From Calditrichota bacterium (GTDB taxonomy: Bacteria; Calditrichota; Calditrichia; Calditrichales; J004): a DNA stretch of 35,360 nt. Location of the stretch: contig JAJRVW010000117.1 in assembly GCA_024277115.1 (NCBI GenBank), positions 1 to 35,360 of the forward strand. The letters run 5' to 3'. The notes below the pieces were generated by a model, which saw nothing but the letters and a program-made list of their open reading frames with translations, did not search any database and had not been told where the DNA came from. Within the stretch, counting starts at the first letter, position 1. Each line of letters starts with the position of its first letter. A program made the translations under genes and the position numbers. This document shows positions 35,084-35,360 of the stretch, in pieces.

Positions 35084-35360
35084 CTATCGTAATAAAACCA
35101 TCTTCTTGGTTTCAATAAAACTGCCTGTTTTAATCCTGTAATAATACACGCCAGAAGCGAGATTATCGGCTTTAAAAGTGACTGAGTGTTTTCCGGCGCT
35201 TTGGGGTTGATTAATCAGTGTTTCTATCTCTCTTCCGGCAATATCGTAAATGGTAAGTTTGACATGGCCTGTAATTCGTAACTCATAATTTATAACTGTT
35301 TGCGGGTTAAAAGGATTGGGGTAGTTTTGGGAAAGGCTGAAATGTATGGGCTTAACAGGA
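35084..35360 (-). CDS. C-terminal part of a secreted protein with type-IX-like sorting domain (runs off the window)
   Basis: The frame enters from the right edge and ends at TAG 35084-35086. The visible ~91 residues are IHFSLSQNYPNPFNPQTVI, then ITGHVKLTIYDIAGREIETL, SAGKHSVTFKADNLASGVYYYRI and a final KTGSFIETKKMVLLR. This is the same FlgD-like sorting domain as at the end of the SBBP protein at 160-3087. The catalytic or binding part lies outside the window, so nothing can be said about function beyond export and surface or extracellular fate. Confidence 0.85.
   Translation of the reverse strand, partial: PVKPIHFSLSQNYPNPFNPQTVINYELRITGHVKLTIYDIAGREIETLINQPQSAGKHSVTFKADNLASGVYYYRIKTGSFIETKKMVLLR

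Noticed and set aside
34249-35115. A 288-codon minus-strand frame
   Set aside because: Mostly antisense to typA, crosses two terminators, and is out of phase with the real sorting-domain frame at 35084-35360.
1-35360. CRISPR arrays, tRNA or rRNA genes, prophage or integrase genes
   Set aside because: I found no regularly spaced direct repeats, cloverleaf candidates, rRNA motifs or phage-type proteins on either strand by eye; short tRNAs could be missed without a scan.

Overview
The window looks like chromosomal DNA from a Gram-negative bacterium of the FCB group, most like Calditrichota, Ignavibacteriota or candidate phylum KSB1. Two secreted proteins, one at each edge, end in the 'NYPNPFNP' type-IX-like sorting domain common in those phyla. 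There are also a TonB-dependent receptor, outer-membrane-barrel-like proteins, lipoproteins and modest GC. No 16S or other rRNA marker is present, so a finer placement is not possible.

Layout. 1-6.7 kb: a secreted SBBP beta-propeller protein; a minus-strand ECF sigma / membrane anti-sigma / YbjQ-like operon; a barrel-like gene with an in-frame TGA; RNase HI. 6.7-11.4 kb: a gene-poor spacer with hairpins and REP-like elements on both sides of a 1141-residue, GC-richer gene that fuses a molybdopterin oxidoreductase to a NifS/IscS-type cysteine desulfurase. 11.4-13.0 kb: a TetR regulator with two operator-like palindromes, a flavin-binding PNPOx-like protein and a DUF3995 membrane protein. 13.2-16.2 kb: an M16 peptidase pair on the minus strand, with the catalytic member broken by TAA. 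16.4-21.9 kb: barrel protein, S41 peptidase, cupin, frameshifted endonuclease IV, cytochrome c lipoprotein, MFS transporter. 22.1-23.3 kb: arginine deiminase broken by TAG. 23.4-23.7 kb: a MITE-like element. 30.7-35.4 kb: TetR regulator, YihY/BrkB membrane protein, TypA/BipA GTPase and the C-terminus of another sorted secreted protein.

The most interesting part is 23.8-30.5 kb. A CcsA/HemX-like membrane protein is followed by a gene whose first ~330 residues are recognisably a degenerate glutamyl-tRNA reductase (HemA) fold, continuing into a sigma-54 AAA+ activator with a Fis-type helix-turn-helix. The order copies the usual hemX-hemA pair, but the enzyme appears to have become the sensor of a transcription activator. 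Immediately downstream are two copies plus a half copy of the TTTTCATAATGAAAA palindrome, a good -24/-12 sigma-54 promoter, and a putative operon (small lipoprotein, TonB-dependent receptor, seven-helix membrane protein, 63-residue CxxC/CxxH protein). Together they look like a self-contained regulator-target system, possibly tied to heme, tetrapyrrole or metal supply; that role is inference. The activator frame carries a one-base shortfall in a T run, so the base should be verified.

Five genes in 35 kb are interrupted: three by single in-frame stops (TGA, TAA, TAG) and two by apparent one-base losses at short homopolymers. The use of all three stops argues against codon reassignment; sequence error and real gene decay both remain possible.
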